64,000 nucleotides of DNA. Origin: Larus michahellis (taxonomy: Eukaryota; Chordata; Aves; Charadriiformes; Laridae). How positions within the stretch are numbered: position 1 is the first letter of the stretch; each line of letters begins with the position of its first letter. A model generated the notes under the pieces. The model saw nothing but the letters and a program-made list of their open reading frames with translations, was not told the DNA's origin and did no database searches. The DNA lies in the NCBI RefSeq assembly GCF_964199755.1, contig NC_133897.1, positions 18,528,492 through 18,592,491 of the forward strand. Direction: 5' to 3'. Made by a program: the position numbers and the translations under genes. Below, one piece after another: positions 51,171-63,992 of the stretch.

Positions 51171-51445
51171 TCTAGGAGGCAAAGGAGAGAACAAAGGATG
51201 GGGATAAGGGGAAAAGGAAAACTCACAGCCAGGAAATAAATAAATAAATGCAGGTGGAAAAATAAAGGACAGAACCTTTAAAGACTGTAGAGAGAGGAGA
51301 GTGCTGAGAGAGGGCGAGGAAAGGGGAATGCAGAATTGAGGACAAGAACAAAAAAGAAGAGGAAAGGGGAGAACGATGGAGGGGAAGGAAGAGGAAAGAA
51401 GGATCAAAGGGATGAAGGTAAGAAGAGAAAATACTGGGGAAGCAG
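51171..51445 (+). repeat. Polypurine-rich tract with (AAAT)n
   Basis: About 275 bp dominated by A and G (GGAGAG, GGAAAGG, AAGAAGAGG motifs), with a short AAAT run at about 51236-51248. It may adopt triplex structures. The minus-strand Ser/Pro/Phe/Leu-rich open frame across it is compositional. Confidence 0.7.
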
Positions 51446-53239
51446 ATACGATGGAAATACTGGTAGGAATCTGGAGTGTAACTGGAAGGGGCTCTAGAAT
51501 AAATTAGGGAAGCATAGGAGATGTTAGCATTTTTGACAATTCAAAATGAGAAGTTTGACATTGCTCCCTTTCAAAGTGTTTGACAAACAAGAATAGATAA
51601 ACGTTCAAGATATATATTTTACCACTCTTCTTGGAAGGCACCTTTGAGTCTAATTACTATATCTTGGCTTTTTTTTTCCATGTTACATAGGCTAAGAGCA
51701 AATAAACTTCCAGAAAAGGGTATGACCTTGCTTAGAATACAAAGCAAATTAGTGCAAACTGTTGCTCACAACTCAGGGAAAAAACAGAACTTAGTCTGAG
51801 ACTGGGGCACACTCTAGTCCTGGTGGCAGTGGTGGTGGGGTGTTTGTGTGTCTGTTTTGTGTGTGTGTGGGTGGTTATTAATTTCTGAGTTTCTTGGTGC
51901 ATCCACAATCCCTGACTAAGCTGGACACAAAAGTATAGAAGAGGTTTCATACTTTGACTTAATCATACCCAACCCAGAGTTCGGCGAATCCCACCAAGAC
52001 CTATTTTGAAAACTGTACCTAGTTTTCAGGCTGCTGTAAGACGGTTTGGTCAAATGTGGAGGCTTCTGTGACCCAGTGCTCCTGAAAGTTTGAACTTCTC
52101 CCAGGTCTGCCCCGTTCTGTACATTTTGCAGATCAGAGCTCCCATTTGAAAGTTCTTCAAGTCATCATCTGTAAGTTGCAGGCAGAAAATCTTCTTAAGC
52201 TATTGCATAGTTGGCTGAGGACAATGTCTTTGTGCTCCTCTGAGGTGATCATCAGTCAGTAGCATAGAAAGGACATCACCTGGGATGGACCAATAGTCTG
52301 ATCCTCAATGGCAAATCATGCATTCCTATATAGTTCATGATATATATGAACCTAAAATATGTCATGCCAGATCAGATTATACGTATAATTTTCAAGTTCA
52401 ACAAAAGGTTTTGTTTCTTTTTCCCCCATCATTTTTTAAAGAAACAGAGTTTATCTGAATTAAAAACATGATTGGTGATGACGAGTGGGTGGTTCTGTTT
52501 ACCCTGCCACATTATATAGTACCACTTTTACTCCTTGTTTGGATAGCAGTCACAAGACCCAGATATCAAGCTGTGAAAGTATTTTTCTTGCAGCAGCCTT
52601 TCTTTTTTTGGCAGGCAGTGGCTTTGGAGATGCCTCGCATTTTGTCATGTGATTGGACTGCTGATGAGGTTTCTGTGCTGCCTCATTTTCTTGGATTCCA
52701 TCTGAATTAACTCTTCTTTGGGTCACTATTGTTAGCACACTTCTGAATGAGCGGGGTTTTGCATCATGGTGTAATGAGCTCCTAATACTTAGTCTCTGTA
52801 AGAAAACAGACCGTAAAGAAGGAATTTGCTGCATTTGTTCCACGTGACAGAAATCTGTTTTCTGTACCTCCAGCTGTCCACATCGAAAACACATTCCTTC
52901 TTCACAGTAATATTCCTTCCTGAAACAAGGGAAAATGAGGGGAAATGGCTAGTATATAATCGTTCCATCTAAAAACATTCAGTTTAGTCTTGTAAACACA
53001 TAAACTAGTTCTTTGTAAACAAATATCTTAATTTTCTTTAAACTGAATATTTAGATGTCAAAGATAGAGAAGCTGGATATGTCAAACACATATGGTTCCT
53101 ATTGCATCAGCGGCTTTCTTAATTTTGGTATTCTAATTGAAAAGACATTTTTGAAATCATGCTAACTTTACAGAAACTAATCTGTCTGACCCTCTGCCTG
53201 GTCTAGGTTTGATTCTTCCATCTATCACCATACTCAGGA

Positions 53240-53571
53240 AACATTACTTAAAGGGGGCCTACAGGAAAGAAGGGGAGGGACTCTTTATCAGGAAACGTAG
53301 TGATAGGACAAGAGGTAACAGTTTTAAACAGAAAGAGGGTAGATTTAGATTAGATATTAGGAAGAAATTCTTTACTGTGAGGGTGGCGAGGCACTGGCAC
53401 AGGTTGCCCAAAGAACTTGTGGATGCCCCATCCCTGGAAGTGTTCAAGGCCAGGCTGGATGGGGCTTTGGGCAACCTGGTCTAGTGGGAGGTGTCCCTGC
53501 CCACAGCAGGGGATTGGAACTGGATGATTTTTAAGGTCCTTTCCAACCTAAACTGTTCTATGATTCTATGA
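53240..53571 (+). repeat. CR1 LINE 3' end
   Basis: A well preserved 3' end of a CR1 retrotransposon in sense orientation. It carries the standard sequence of landmarks: 'gggagggactctttatcagg', 'gataggacaagaggtaac', 'agattagatattaggaagaa', 'gagggtggcgaggcactgg', 'ccatccctggaagtgttcaa', 'aggctggatggggctttggg' and the terminal 'gttctatgattctatga'. It is severely 5'-truncated, as most CR1 copies are. The 91-codon frame at 53209-53484 is CR1 3'-end sequence read by chance, not a gene. It is much less decayed than the copy at the left edge, so it is the younger insertion. Confidence 0.95.
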
Positions 53572-56500
53572 ACATCTTCCACTTCAAATGTACAGCAGTA
53601 GTTATATCCCTCATGGACTTTGAATTGCCCTGGATACTTCCCAGTGCTTGACGTGGAAGCACTTTTTGGGGTAGTTGATGTTGGGGAGCTGACAGGGGCT
53701 TCAAGGGACAGCCTTAGGAACTGGGAAGGCATGGGAGTAGGGACTATAATTTATTCATAAGTTTTTACCTTATTCCTGAATAATTTATAATACAAAATGC
53801 CTTAGACTAAGTAATATCTTTAACTGGACAAAATTTCTATCCACATCAGAGAAATACCGCAGGTCTGCTTTAAAATATAAGCTATTTTTGTAAGTGTTGT
53901 GAAACAACTACCCGCCTTGGATAAGGCAAAATTTCAGTTTGGCATCCAATATGTATTCATTTTTCATTCTACAAGTAATAGGCAGAAAACTATTAAGTTT
54001 ACGTCTGAAATAGGTACATTTGAAATAGAAAACACGTTTGTATTTCAGGCGCTGCCGTTAGGTTTTCTGCCAGCGTGGGCTTTAGCTGCAGGTGCATGCT
54101 CTGCAGCGAGCTGAGCAGTAGACGCCTGCTGGCAGGTTGCGATGGGGTGGGATGTCTTGTGCAGCTGAGGTAGAGCCCCCTCTCCAGCAGCACAGGTGCT
54201 GGGCTCTGACCTGCTGCAGCGAGTGCACCAGATGTGCCACTGGCTTTGGTCTTAATTATGTATAAATCCACCTTGTCCAAGCATACAGAATATTTAACAA
54301 TAAATTGCCTTTTTTAATACACTAACGTGTACAATATAAAGTCCACAAAGGTCACACAGGTCAATTTATTTATTAAATGGAAATACTTGGGTCCAAAAAA
54401 CATTATGAATCATTTTGGTGTTTTAACTTCAGGATGCAGAGTAAATTATTCCAAAAATAATGGTAGCCAAATGTCATTCCCTCCAAGCGTTTGTGTAATA
54501 TCTATTTATCTGTGGGCAGATGACTGCTATGTATAATCAGAGGCAGACTTTTGTCAAATTGAGACTAAGTAAACACAGCTGAACACAAGCAAGTTGGACT
54601 ACAACTTTTTTGAGTTTTGCCAGCACTGTTATGACCTTGAAAATCAGCGTTTCTTCAGAGCAATCTGCTTTCAATATGGGAGAACTTTTAGTGTTTCAAA
54701 TTAACAAGTGTTGATTAGAATTTTTTTCTGTTTTCTTTTTTCTTTTTTTGTTTTCCAAATAAATGAAAAGTGTGCATTTGCCCAAAGGACAGCATCCTTT
54801 CTGCTGCTTAGAAAGTAGGAATGTTTTGTAAAGGAACATTTCTTGCACGTATCAATAAGAACAAGAACAACAGTTAGAGCTGTAAACTCATCTGAGGTTT
54901 CATTATTTAATCAGACAAAATTTTCTACTCTTTCCTTGCAATATAAATGCTTTTTTTTTAAATGTGCCGTGCAAGTAAACGTAGCATTTAGGCAGATTTT
55001 AAACCACTATGTATATAGACACTGTTTTCATTGTCCTTGGAAAAGTAGTACTTTCATTTATACATATTGCCCATTTTTCTACAACTTTGTGTCCTGCTAA
55101 ACATTTTCTACAGGTCCTATTTTTCTCTGTGACACAAAAAGAAACAAGTCTGATTTTATTGACAAACAGGAGTACAATTTAAACCTTAGTTTTGCTATGC
55201 AAATTTTCTTCTTTTACATTACCAATCATTTAAGCAGAAAGCATTTTGCTCTCTTGATTTTAAAGGCCACAGCATTTGGTCGAGGAGGCTTTGGACAGAA
55301 GTCAGATAGGAGTCTTGCTCAAAAATCTGTCTTTCAGTAATTACAGCAAATGAATCTCATCCATTGCCAATATCTCTGTTTCAAGGCACTTCTTTTGAAG
55401 GGATATTTTTTCATTTTAAATGCTGTATACAAACCAGCTTACACACCAGATTCAGGGGTAGGACACATGTGCACAGCATTGTGGCCAGGGGAAACTTTCC
55501 CAAAGTCCTTGTGCCCTGTATCCACAAGTCATACTTCCAAATCTGCTTTTTTGGGGGTAGAAATTACCCTTTTCAAATTTCTAACAAATTCTTACAGCAA
55601 TAATAGTTTAATGCCAGCAGCCAAGCATACACAGCACCTTGTACTTGATGGGTTGCTACGGTATGGCTTTGACTTTGCAAGTCAAGTGCCATTCCAGCAG
55701 GTAGTCTTGGGTGTTTCTTGAAAGAACCGCAGCAGAAGTCTCTTCTTGCTTCAGTTTTCTCTTCCCCTGTCATTGTAGCAAAAATAAGATGAGGATGCAG
55801 TTGGAAATGGGGGGAGATGGGAGAGGAAGAAGATGATAGAAAAGAGGACAACATGGCTAAGCAGCTATTTTAATTGAGAATTGCAAACAGTCGATATGCC
55901 TATACATTTCTTACATTTCTTTATGTTCCTATACTTTGTTCTCTGTACCGAAATGCAGATTTCAGAAAAAAAGCAGGAGATACTGCTCCCAGGCCTTGGT
56001 GAGCAATGCTGCTTCTTAATATTAACCAAAATCATCTGGAAAAGGCCTTGATGACAGGGGGATTAGATACTTTGTTGTTTTCTCTGGGCAGCTCCTCCTT
56101 GGAGGCTAAGGGTACAGACACTCAAAGTGTCATCATCCTGGTTCTTATTCTGGGATTTCTGCTTCACCACAAAGGCTAATGAGGCTTGTAAAAATAAAAC
56201 CAGAGTGGGCCAGGTGTCACCTAAGCCCATGGAGTGGGCCTCTGCGTGTTTGGAGGGTGCAAAGCAGGTACTAACTGCAAAGTTTTGGGCCATCAGGCAG
56301 GACTTGCCATGAGTTCTCACAGCGTGCGGCAGCTGGCCGTGTTCGCATTGCAAGAGGAGGAGGAGAACCTTGGTGGCAATGGGGGATATGGTTGGTCAAC
56401 AGCCTTCAGGGTGCGTTGAGCTGCCCTCAAGATGCTCCTACCTGAGATGGTAGTTGCCTAGGAAGTGCTGTCAGGAGAATATTTTAAGAAGTTATACATA

Positions 56501-57949
56501 GCCTTGAGTTGCATTTGGGGTTGGTGGTTTATGTTACCTGGTTCTAAATTTGAGATCTGGATCTCAATTCTAAAATGGATTAGATAATGTGCAGCATTTC
56601 AGTTCACAGAGCTTAAAGCCTTTGTGTCATAGCTGCCTGGCTTGCATGGCTGCTCAGAGTCCTCCTCTCATCCTCCGTCCAAAGGCTCAAAGCCTAGAGT
56701 TGGACCGTGTTGGGGAGGATCAAAGGATCTCATTTTTTTTCACCAGTTATTCCCTAACAAGTATGAATGTTATTCATATCTGGAACCATGGCTTCCTATC
56801 TCGTTGCTTTTCTCTATAGAAGTGGAATTTTAAATGGGAGGGGAGGATGCAAGACTGTCTATACAAATACATGACTGTTGCTTATGCTGCTTGCCCTTAG
56901 GAAAGCATCTAAGCAGGTCAGGGAAGACACAGAAGCAAATTGCAGAAGTGTGAGTTGCTCTGAGATGAAGTTAATTTGGTTGCTCCTTGAGCAAAAAGTC
57001 CACAGTGATTTCCAACTGCACCCATGAGGAACTGCATTCTATGAATGCACATGTTTTCTGTATTTGTATGCATATGTATGTAGCCCCGTTGCCCCTGATT
57101 GCAAACCCTGCTGAGTGAAGGGGTTTTTTTGATTTATGGTGACGGGAGGGAAGACTGGTTATTTATACATACTGATAAAGCTTCTGAGTCATTTTTGATC
57201 TACAGATCTTTCAAATTATTCAAAATTCATATTTTTTGAAGTATGTCAGTTGATTTAACCATAAATACCATATGGCTTTACTATAAATATGTATGTGTGT
57301 TTTAAGTCTGATATAGCAAACTGCTGCAGGAGAGAATTCCCTAAAAGAAATCTGACTTCCAGGAAAACGTGTATGAGCTAATGTAAAACAAATATGTAGT
57401 AAATTTGATATTATTGCCTTCTGCACCTGTCTTACATATTTTTGAAGCACCCTACGTTTGCACCAACCTGACATTTTTAAACAAACAGTATTCACTCTAT
57501 TTGGGGGAAAAATGTTATGAGGGGCTGCTTTAGATAACATTGTCTTTGATCTTGGAGGCTGATAGCCAGCAATTCAATTAGGTTTTAGAGGAGGCTATTG
57601 GCTTTAACTGTTGTTAAATCATGTCCACTATTGTGACTTGGGCTATGCTGGTCAAAGCAATCAGTGCCTTTTTGGGAGAAATATGTTTAATAGTTCTGGA
57701 TAATACATTTTTCCCCTGTGGTAATAATACATTGTCCCTCGATAATTTGTCATCTTATTAGTACAAAGGCATGGATTGCTTTTTGTCACTCATGATTCAA
57801 AAGATATGTGTTACTACTGTCACAATTATGATTACTACTCTTTTGGTGTAGTTGCTATTTATGTATAGTTTCCAGTGGCCAGTGTAGCTTTTTCAGGTGA
57901 GAGCTGTTTGCAGTGATCTCAGAGCATCGGCATCTTCACTCAGAGAAAC

Positions 57950-58540
57950 AGCCTGGGCATATTGCCCACGGTTCGGATACTCTCTATTGGAAAGCAAATT
58001 TGTTTGGCTTGAAATATTGTGGCTCGGGGTCCTCTACAGCTCAGTGATTGCATCTTTGCGAGCTGCTCTTCCTGGGATGAATGGCAGAGGGTTTGAATAC
58101 GCCTCGTTGTTATGCGGCGGGTCCTAGAGTTAGAGGAGATGAACGGAACAGTGATAATCTCTGCAGCATCACGGAGTGAGTTTTACAGAGGCCCCGAAAT
58201 TCATGCAATTGTGCTATACCAAGAACTGCAAACAGTATATCAAGGTCAGGATGAGCTAGTGAGCCCTGTCTCTCCGCAGCAATCTTTGCTACAATATAGG
58301 CCTGTTAATGTGGCACAGCATTGCTGTGCCACGTGGATAGACGCTGCCCCGCTACGTGGTGCACATTGGCTCAGGCATACCTCAACGTCTGAGGCCCCCA
58401 GTGCTGAGACGTCTGAATTCAGTCCCGTGTCGTTATCAGTTGACGACGCTTCCCCGCTGGTTTCTTGAAACTCGCTGTCTCCAAAAGCAGCAGTGTGTGC
58501 TGAATAACAAACCCCTTCACATTCAGGCTCTTCAGGTTTG
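57950..58540. promoter_or_regulatory. CpG-rich patch in MKX intron, nature unknown
   Basis: I count nearly 30 CpGs in about 590 bp at roughly half GC, well above the surrounding intron. Open frames overlap on both strands (58112-58468 + and 58246-58581 -), and the minus-strand one is acidic and serine-rich. No protein family is recognised. It may be a young insertion, a decayed retrocopy on the minus strand, or an orphan CpG island. Confidence 0.4.
58310..58332. repeat. Perfect 11-bp inverted repeat
   Basis: GTGGCACAGCA at 58310-58320 is exactly complementary to TGCTGTGCCAC at 58322-58332, with a single T between. It lies inside the CpG-rich patch. It could be a palindromic protein-binding site or a cruciform-forming element. 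Confidence 0.85.
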
Positions 58541-61495
58541 GGAACGGAGCCAACATTCTTGAAGAATGATTTAGTGGCCAATAAACATCTGCAAAGTCTG
58601 TAAGACTGTCAGAAGTAGTAACATTGAAAGTAAAGATCATATCAGTAGCAATTCCTCTGTCCTGACAAGGCACTCACTGCAAATATTTGTTCAGTCATCC
58701 TTGCTCTCATTCCCGTTATCACAGACAGTTTCACATGTTTTGCCAAAAGAGCAATTCCATCTTCTTCCACAAAGCTGTTCACATCCAAGGCCTTTGCAAT
58801 GTTAAATACCGGCCTACTACTGTTTCAGGACCTCCCACACGTGCTCCTTTGGAGCGCAGGAGCCTCATCCGTCTTATGCAAAGACTCTGCTGTGAAAGGC
58901 TCTTACAGCTTCCCGCTAGGGAGCATTTGCAGTGTTAGGGTTGTCCTGCTCCTTGAGGATTCAAGCTCGGTCTGGCTGATTTATTACAGTACACCAATCT
59001 TCACGGTAACCAGGGTAGTCTTTGAGATCTTCTAAGTATGACTCTCCTGCTGAGCCATTGAAATTGCACTGCGCTAGGATTCAAACCATTTGTAAATACA
59101 AGGTGATGTTTGGAGAAGGAGGAGGTGTTTCTGCTTCCTCAAAACCTTTTAGCAAATGGGTACACCTTCCTGAATAATTCTGGGAAGGCAATTCTCCTGC
59201 TCCAAGAGCCTTCCCCCTTTTTGCCTGGTTTGCTGCGCTCTCACCTGCCTGGTGAATAGGAAAACTGAAAACACAGCCCTTCTTGAGATACCTCCCAGTT
59301 TACTAGAATCTCTGAGGGCCTGTTCAGAAGGTGTCTGGGAATATTTAGTTTTGGGAAGAAATCCTGTAATGGAAATAATAACAGTGCAAGTTGTGGGGAG
59401 CAGGAACATGAAGACTGCAGTAGCTTCACAAGGGAAAGCAAAGGGAGCAGAACTAAAAGCTTGACTCAAAATAAATACAATCAAGCACTAAAATAATTTT
59501 TGTGCAATCGGAGGTGAGAATAATCCACAGGAGAATAATTCCCCCTGGGGCTCACTCAGCAACATTTATTTCTGCTCGTTATTCTGCATACGGTCAGGGA
59601 GGTGTGTGACAACAGCTTTCTGTATAATTTCCTGTAATTCTTCAGGATGATAAATAAAGGGGTTCCCATCACATTTCTAGCTAGGTGAGGAAAGAGATGT
59701 GAGCTGGCCCAGTTTGAAAGAAGCCTCAAAACCCAGCTCACTTCTCTACCAGCAGAACATTAACCTGAACACAGCTGAGCATCTCTGAGCACAGGATGAT
59801 TAATTTTGTGATGTGCTGTTCAGTGCCATTTGGTACTCTCCATCCTGTCCTTCACAAACTTTAATAAAGTTGTTCTCATAAGATGTCTGTAGGATTTCAC
59901 AAATGGGCAACTGAGGCACTGAACAATTACAATTTGAAGTCATTTTAGGTACCTAAGACCTTGTTGGATGCTTACGATTTTGTGGCTCTTTATACATTCG
60001 AAGCACAGCTCTTGTTGACCTCATTTGCACCTGCAAGTGCTCAGCACTGCTGAAGGTGGGAGCCCGGGCTCTCAAGTTGGGGTCCAGAGATGGGGAAATG
60101 TACTGTGGCATCTGTGAAAAGGTCGGTTACAACAGCTCATCCAGCCCCACAGAAACCTGTAGCACAAGCAGAGAGACTGTCCATCACTAACTTGATTTTC
60201 TTGGCATCATTAAATCCATCTGACTATTTTTTATCTTCTTGCATTCCCCTCCTACAACAGCCTCGGAGCTGCTGTGCCATGGCACTGAAGTTGCGTGTGG
60301 CAAGGTCTCACCACTGCTCTGGGTTTGGCCCCGGAGCACGTCCATCCTGTGCCTTCGGGGTGGCAGCAACCACAGAAAATGCCACATGTGACTGTACTCA
60401 GCTGCATTTAAAGTATGCTTAGTGGGAAGACAAATTACTTAGCCATTCCCAGCAGATACAGGTATATACATATGAATATATCTGTATCTCCTTATAAATA
60501 ATTTTTAAAATTTCACATGTAATCCCTTGATTTGTAGGATCTGTGTGCAACAGTTGTCTGGGTTACCGTGAGGCTCTTTAGCAGCCTACAGCCGTTTTTA
60601 CGGCTGTTTGGCTGTTGGAGCCCTCTATGTGCCTATGTATTTCCTTACAAGCTGCTTGAATTTTTATGCTCGTGATCGCACAGAGAACGTTAAGTTTGGA
60701 ACACAACTTAGGCACCTGGGGTTTAGTATTTGCGCATAAGTATTGTGTGCATCCTAGTACTCCATGCAGTGGATGGAAGTAGCTATGTTTAAAAAGGTCG
60801 TATTTGTCAGTCTCTTCTTTATCTTACAGGCGAGTGAAAGGAACAGTGAATTTCCTCTCCCTGACAGACTTAGCCATTCTTTACTCCATGCTGCTGGCTA
60901 AACACACCCTGGCAATCAGTTCTGGCATTCACTGAGAAGTTCCTCCACTTGCCTGAAAATACAGCACCTTGTAATTTAAATTGCCTTTGTGCAGCATATG
61001 CCATGTCTGAGCCCAGTTGGCTCCCAGGGGCAGGAGAAGAGCTGGCTCCTGCCGGGAGCGGGGCCGCGGGAACGGGGGGCACGTTTCTCCGAATTCTGCA
61101 GGAGGCTTCTGAAAATATCCTGTGTGCACGCATTCATATCGTAATGTTACACCGCACATGTAGGGTCTGCTCCCAAACCCACAGCCAACTAGCATAACAA
61201 AATCAGATTTTACTGCTGTAGTGTCAGCCTAGGGTTGAAATATGGCTTTGAAACCCTCCCTTTCACCCCGCTTTTTTAATGAAAAACAATCGGGTTGGAG
61301 TGTAATAGTGCTTACCCTGGCTGCATTTGACTTTAGCTTTTTACTTTTAAAGCCTTATTTTGGGCTTTAAGAGCTCCCAATTAAACTTTTTAGATCCAGA
61401 GTGAAAGCCTGAACGTGCCTGCCTGCACAACAACGAGATTCCTGGGTGGGAAAAGGATATTTTTATATTAAAAATAAAGAAAACTAACACAGTGA

Positions 61496-61672
61496 TATGT
61501 TTTCTCCTGTCATACTCCTTCCTCTTCTTTTCCCTAATGAATCTTCATTTGTCATTTTCTCATTTCCTTTTCTTAAACATCTCCCGTGCCCTTTCCTTTA
61601 TTTCTTGGTTTTTCTTCCTCTTCTCCTTTTTCCTCTTTTCTTTATTTCACCCTCCCCCTTCCCTGCTGCCTA
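61496..61672 (+). repeat. Polypyrimidine-rich tract
   Basis: About 175 bp dominated by C and T (TTCCTCTTC, CTTTTTCC motifs), with few purines. It is low complexity; the small open frame over it is a by-product. Confidence 0.75.
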
Positions 61673-63974
61673 ACTAGGTTTTTACTGTTAACCCATAAGG
61701 GTTTGCAATAGGAGGGCTAACGACTTCATCCTTCCAGTCAGCACAGCACGTGCTGTAAATCCCTTTCTAAATAACACCCAGAAAAAAGAAGCCTAGGTCA
61801 GATATTTGTTTATCCATTATGAAATGCTTGTGGGAGACCATCACCAAGGAATCTGACAACATTACACTATTAATTACATGCCAACTCAATGAGGAAAGAT
61901 TTGATTTCAGTCAGCTTTGCAGCAAACTTGAAAAGAACATAATACCGTATAACCGTCAGTTCGTTAACAACTCGCCTCCAACACTACACAGCCCCGACTC
62001 CCATTATAAGCCCTGCTAAAGTCTGGCTAAGAAAACAAGTCTCAAACAGTGCCCTGCATCTCACCAAGGAGAACACACTGTCACTGGTCATGGGAAATTT
62101 AGAGCCAGCCATGACAGCCCGAACAATGAAGTGATTTAGACCAGGTTTGTATCTAGTTTGCTAACTCATAAATTCTTACATGCAGGTGCATAGCCCAAGA
62201 CTGTAAGACCATTTGCACCGTGCCTACTATTATGTGGGGCTTTCAGGGCACTTATTAATGCAAATGTTAATATAGACCTGCAAACTCAATTCTCTTTTAT
62301 GGTTTATAAAATACACCTATCCCAGTCTCTGTGGGCATGTACACTCATTTTATAAAAATCACATGTATTAAAATGTAACTAGATGCCTACTCCCACTTCA
62401 GCAGGCTCCAGGCTGCACAGGGAAAAAAAATCTTCAAGTTCCCAGGTACTTGGGGAAAAAAACTTGAGTGGTACCAGTTAAAGCTTATATCTGATATTTT
62501 GATGCAAGAAGCAAATTTCAAAGACAGATTTCCCTGAAAAGCTTGGTCTGAGGTGTGATGTCAAAGGGATATTGCCAACATTGGCAAGACCCAACCTATG
62601 GGTCTTAACAGAAGAGGTCAGAGCAGGACTAAAGCTGTTCCTGGTAAAAAATATGTGGGAGAACGGGGGGAAATATTCACTCTAGCTGTCACTGTGGACA
62701 TAAATTATCATTATGCAATTTGTATGTTTGAAGGGACGTAACAGCTGATGACAGGTCAGTTGTTATACTTGGTGTCACTGTGAAGCCAAAGGAATGAGGT
62801 AACAGGGTTGTGGGGGTGACTTCATTACAAGCTGCTCCATAACCTCTGCCCGTAAGAAAGAGAGAGCAGTGGTAAATGAAAGCTTTGTTGAAAAAGAGTT
62901 TTCTCTAGAGCCTGGGCCTAGACCTTGTTCCTGCAAGTTTCTGACAGCTTTCCTCCTCCCATCCAACAAAAGGACATGATAATAAATCTTTGTCAGTAGC
63001 AATGCGGTACCCCCCCGAGATCGGAGCAGCTGCCGTTGGTATCACATGCACTTCCAGGTCGCAGTGCCTCACTGTGTCTTCAGCCACAGGCCATCTGAAG
63101 CTCAAACAGGGACTTTCATCCCTCCACCAAAAGCCTCTGCTGCACAAGCGCTGCCAGTCCCCACCGGGCAGTTTCACATGGACCTTTCCAGTCCAGGACG
63201 TGCTCCAGGCCAGAGTGGCTTCACGAGGGACAACGTGGAGTGGATCCTGTGTGGAGGTGGCCTGGGGTCTGCAGGAGGTCAGCCACCAGGGCGAGTTTGG
63301 GGAATGTTTCTGTAGGAGACTCTGTGGTTTGGAGTCTCTTCCAGCACAAGCTTTCCTGTCTTTGCTTCTCTGTAATTCTTCCTTAATAGGTCTGGTGTCC
63401 CTGAGGAAGCCTGGGAGGACGGTGCAAAAGGAAAAGGGTTTTAAGAGTTGCTATGCTGGATCGGATGAGTCCTGGCTGTGTCTGGAAAGCCTTTGGTAGT
63501 GTGGGTCTCTGACTGAACGGTATCTGCATTCAGAAACTCAGTTGTCTGTTCACATCAGGCTCAAAATGGGATCACTGCAAGTGTAAGCATGGGAAGGCCA
63601 ACTCCTGCCTCCTCCAATTCAAGCTAGGGGAGTTTGAGGTTTGCTGTGCCTGGGTTTTTCAAAGGTGCTACAGTCTTTGTACCAAGATTAAATGACATTT
63701 CTTGTAAGAGGAAAGGGCCTGGCCTGGTGAGCTACAGTTTCCCCTGCCTTGCGCTGCTGAGCAGCCTGTGCTAAGCCACCCTCCCGCCCCAGATGTGGGT
63801 AAAAGTTAGTGATGTTGTATGATTAGTTAGCTTGGGATCCTTCGGGAGGAAAGGAGCTGTGTGAATGCACAGGGATATTAACTCCGGTTAACCCAATTTT
63901 ATTCTTGGAGAACCAGAGATCTGAAAGTCTTATGTGCCCTGAAATTGTGGTTTGGAAAATACTACAGTCAAGGG

Positions 63975-63992
63975 GTGTGTGTGTGTGTGTGT
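63975..63992 (+). repeat. (GT)9 microsatellite
   Basis: Nine uninterrupted GT units close to the right edge. Likely length-polymorphic. Confidence 0.9.

Noticed and set aside
53209..53484. 91-codon + strand open frame
   Set aside because: It is the CR1 3' end; the peptide is a familiar repeat by-product.
57960..58010. DTLYWKANLF-like translation suggesting the missing MKX C-terminal exon
   Set aside because: Only a few residues recall the YWKE motif; the flanking conserved residues are absent and the frame has no proper exon context.
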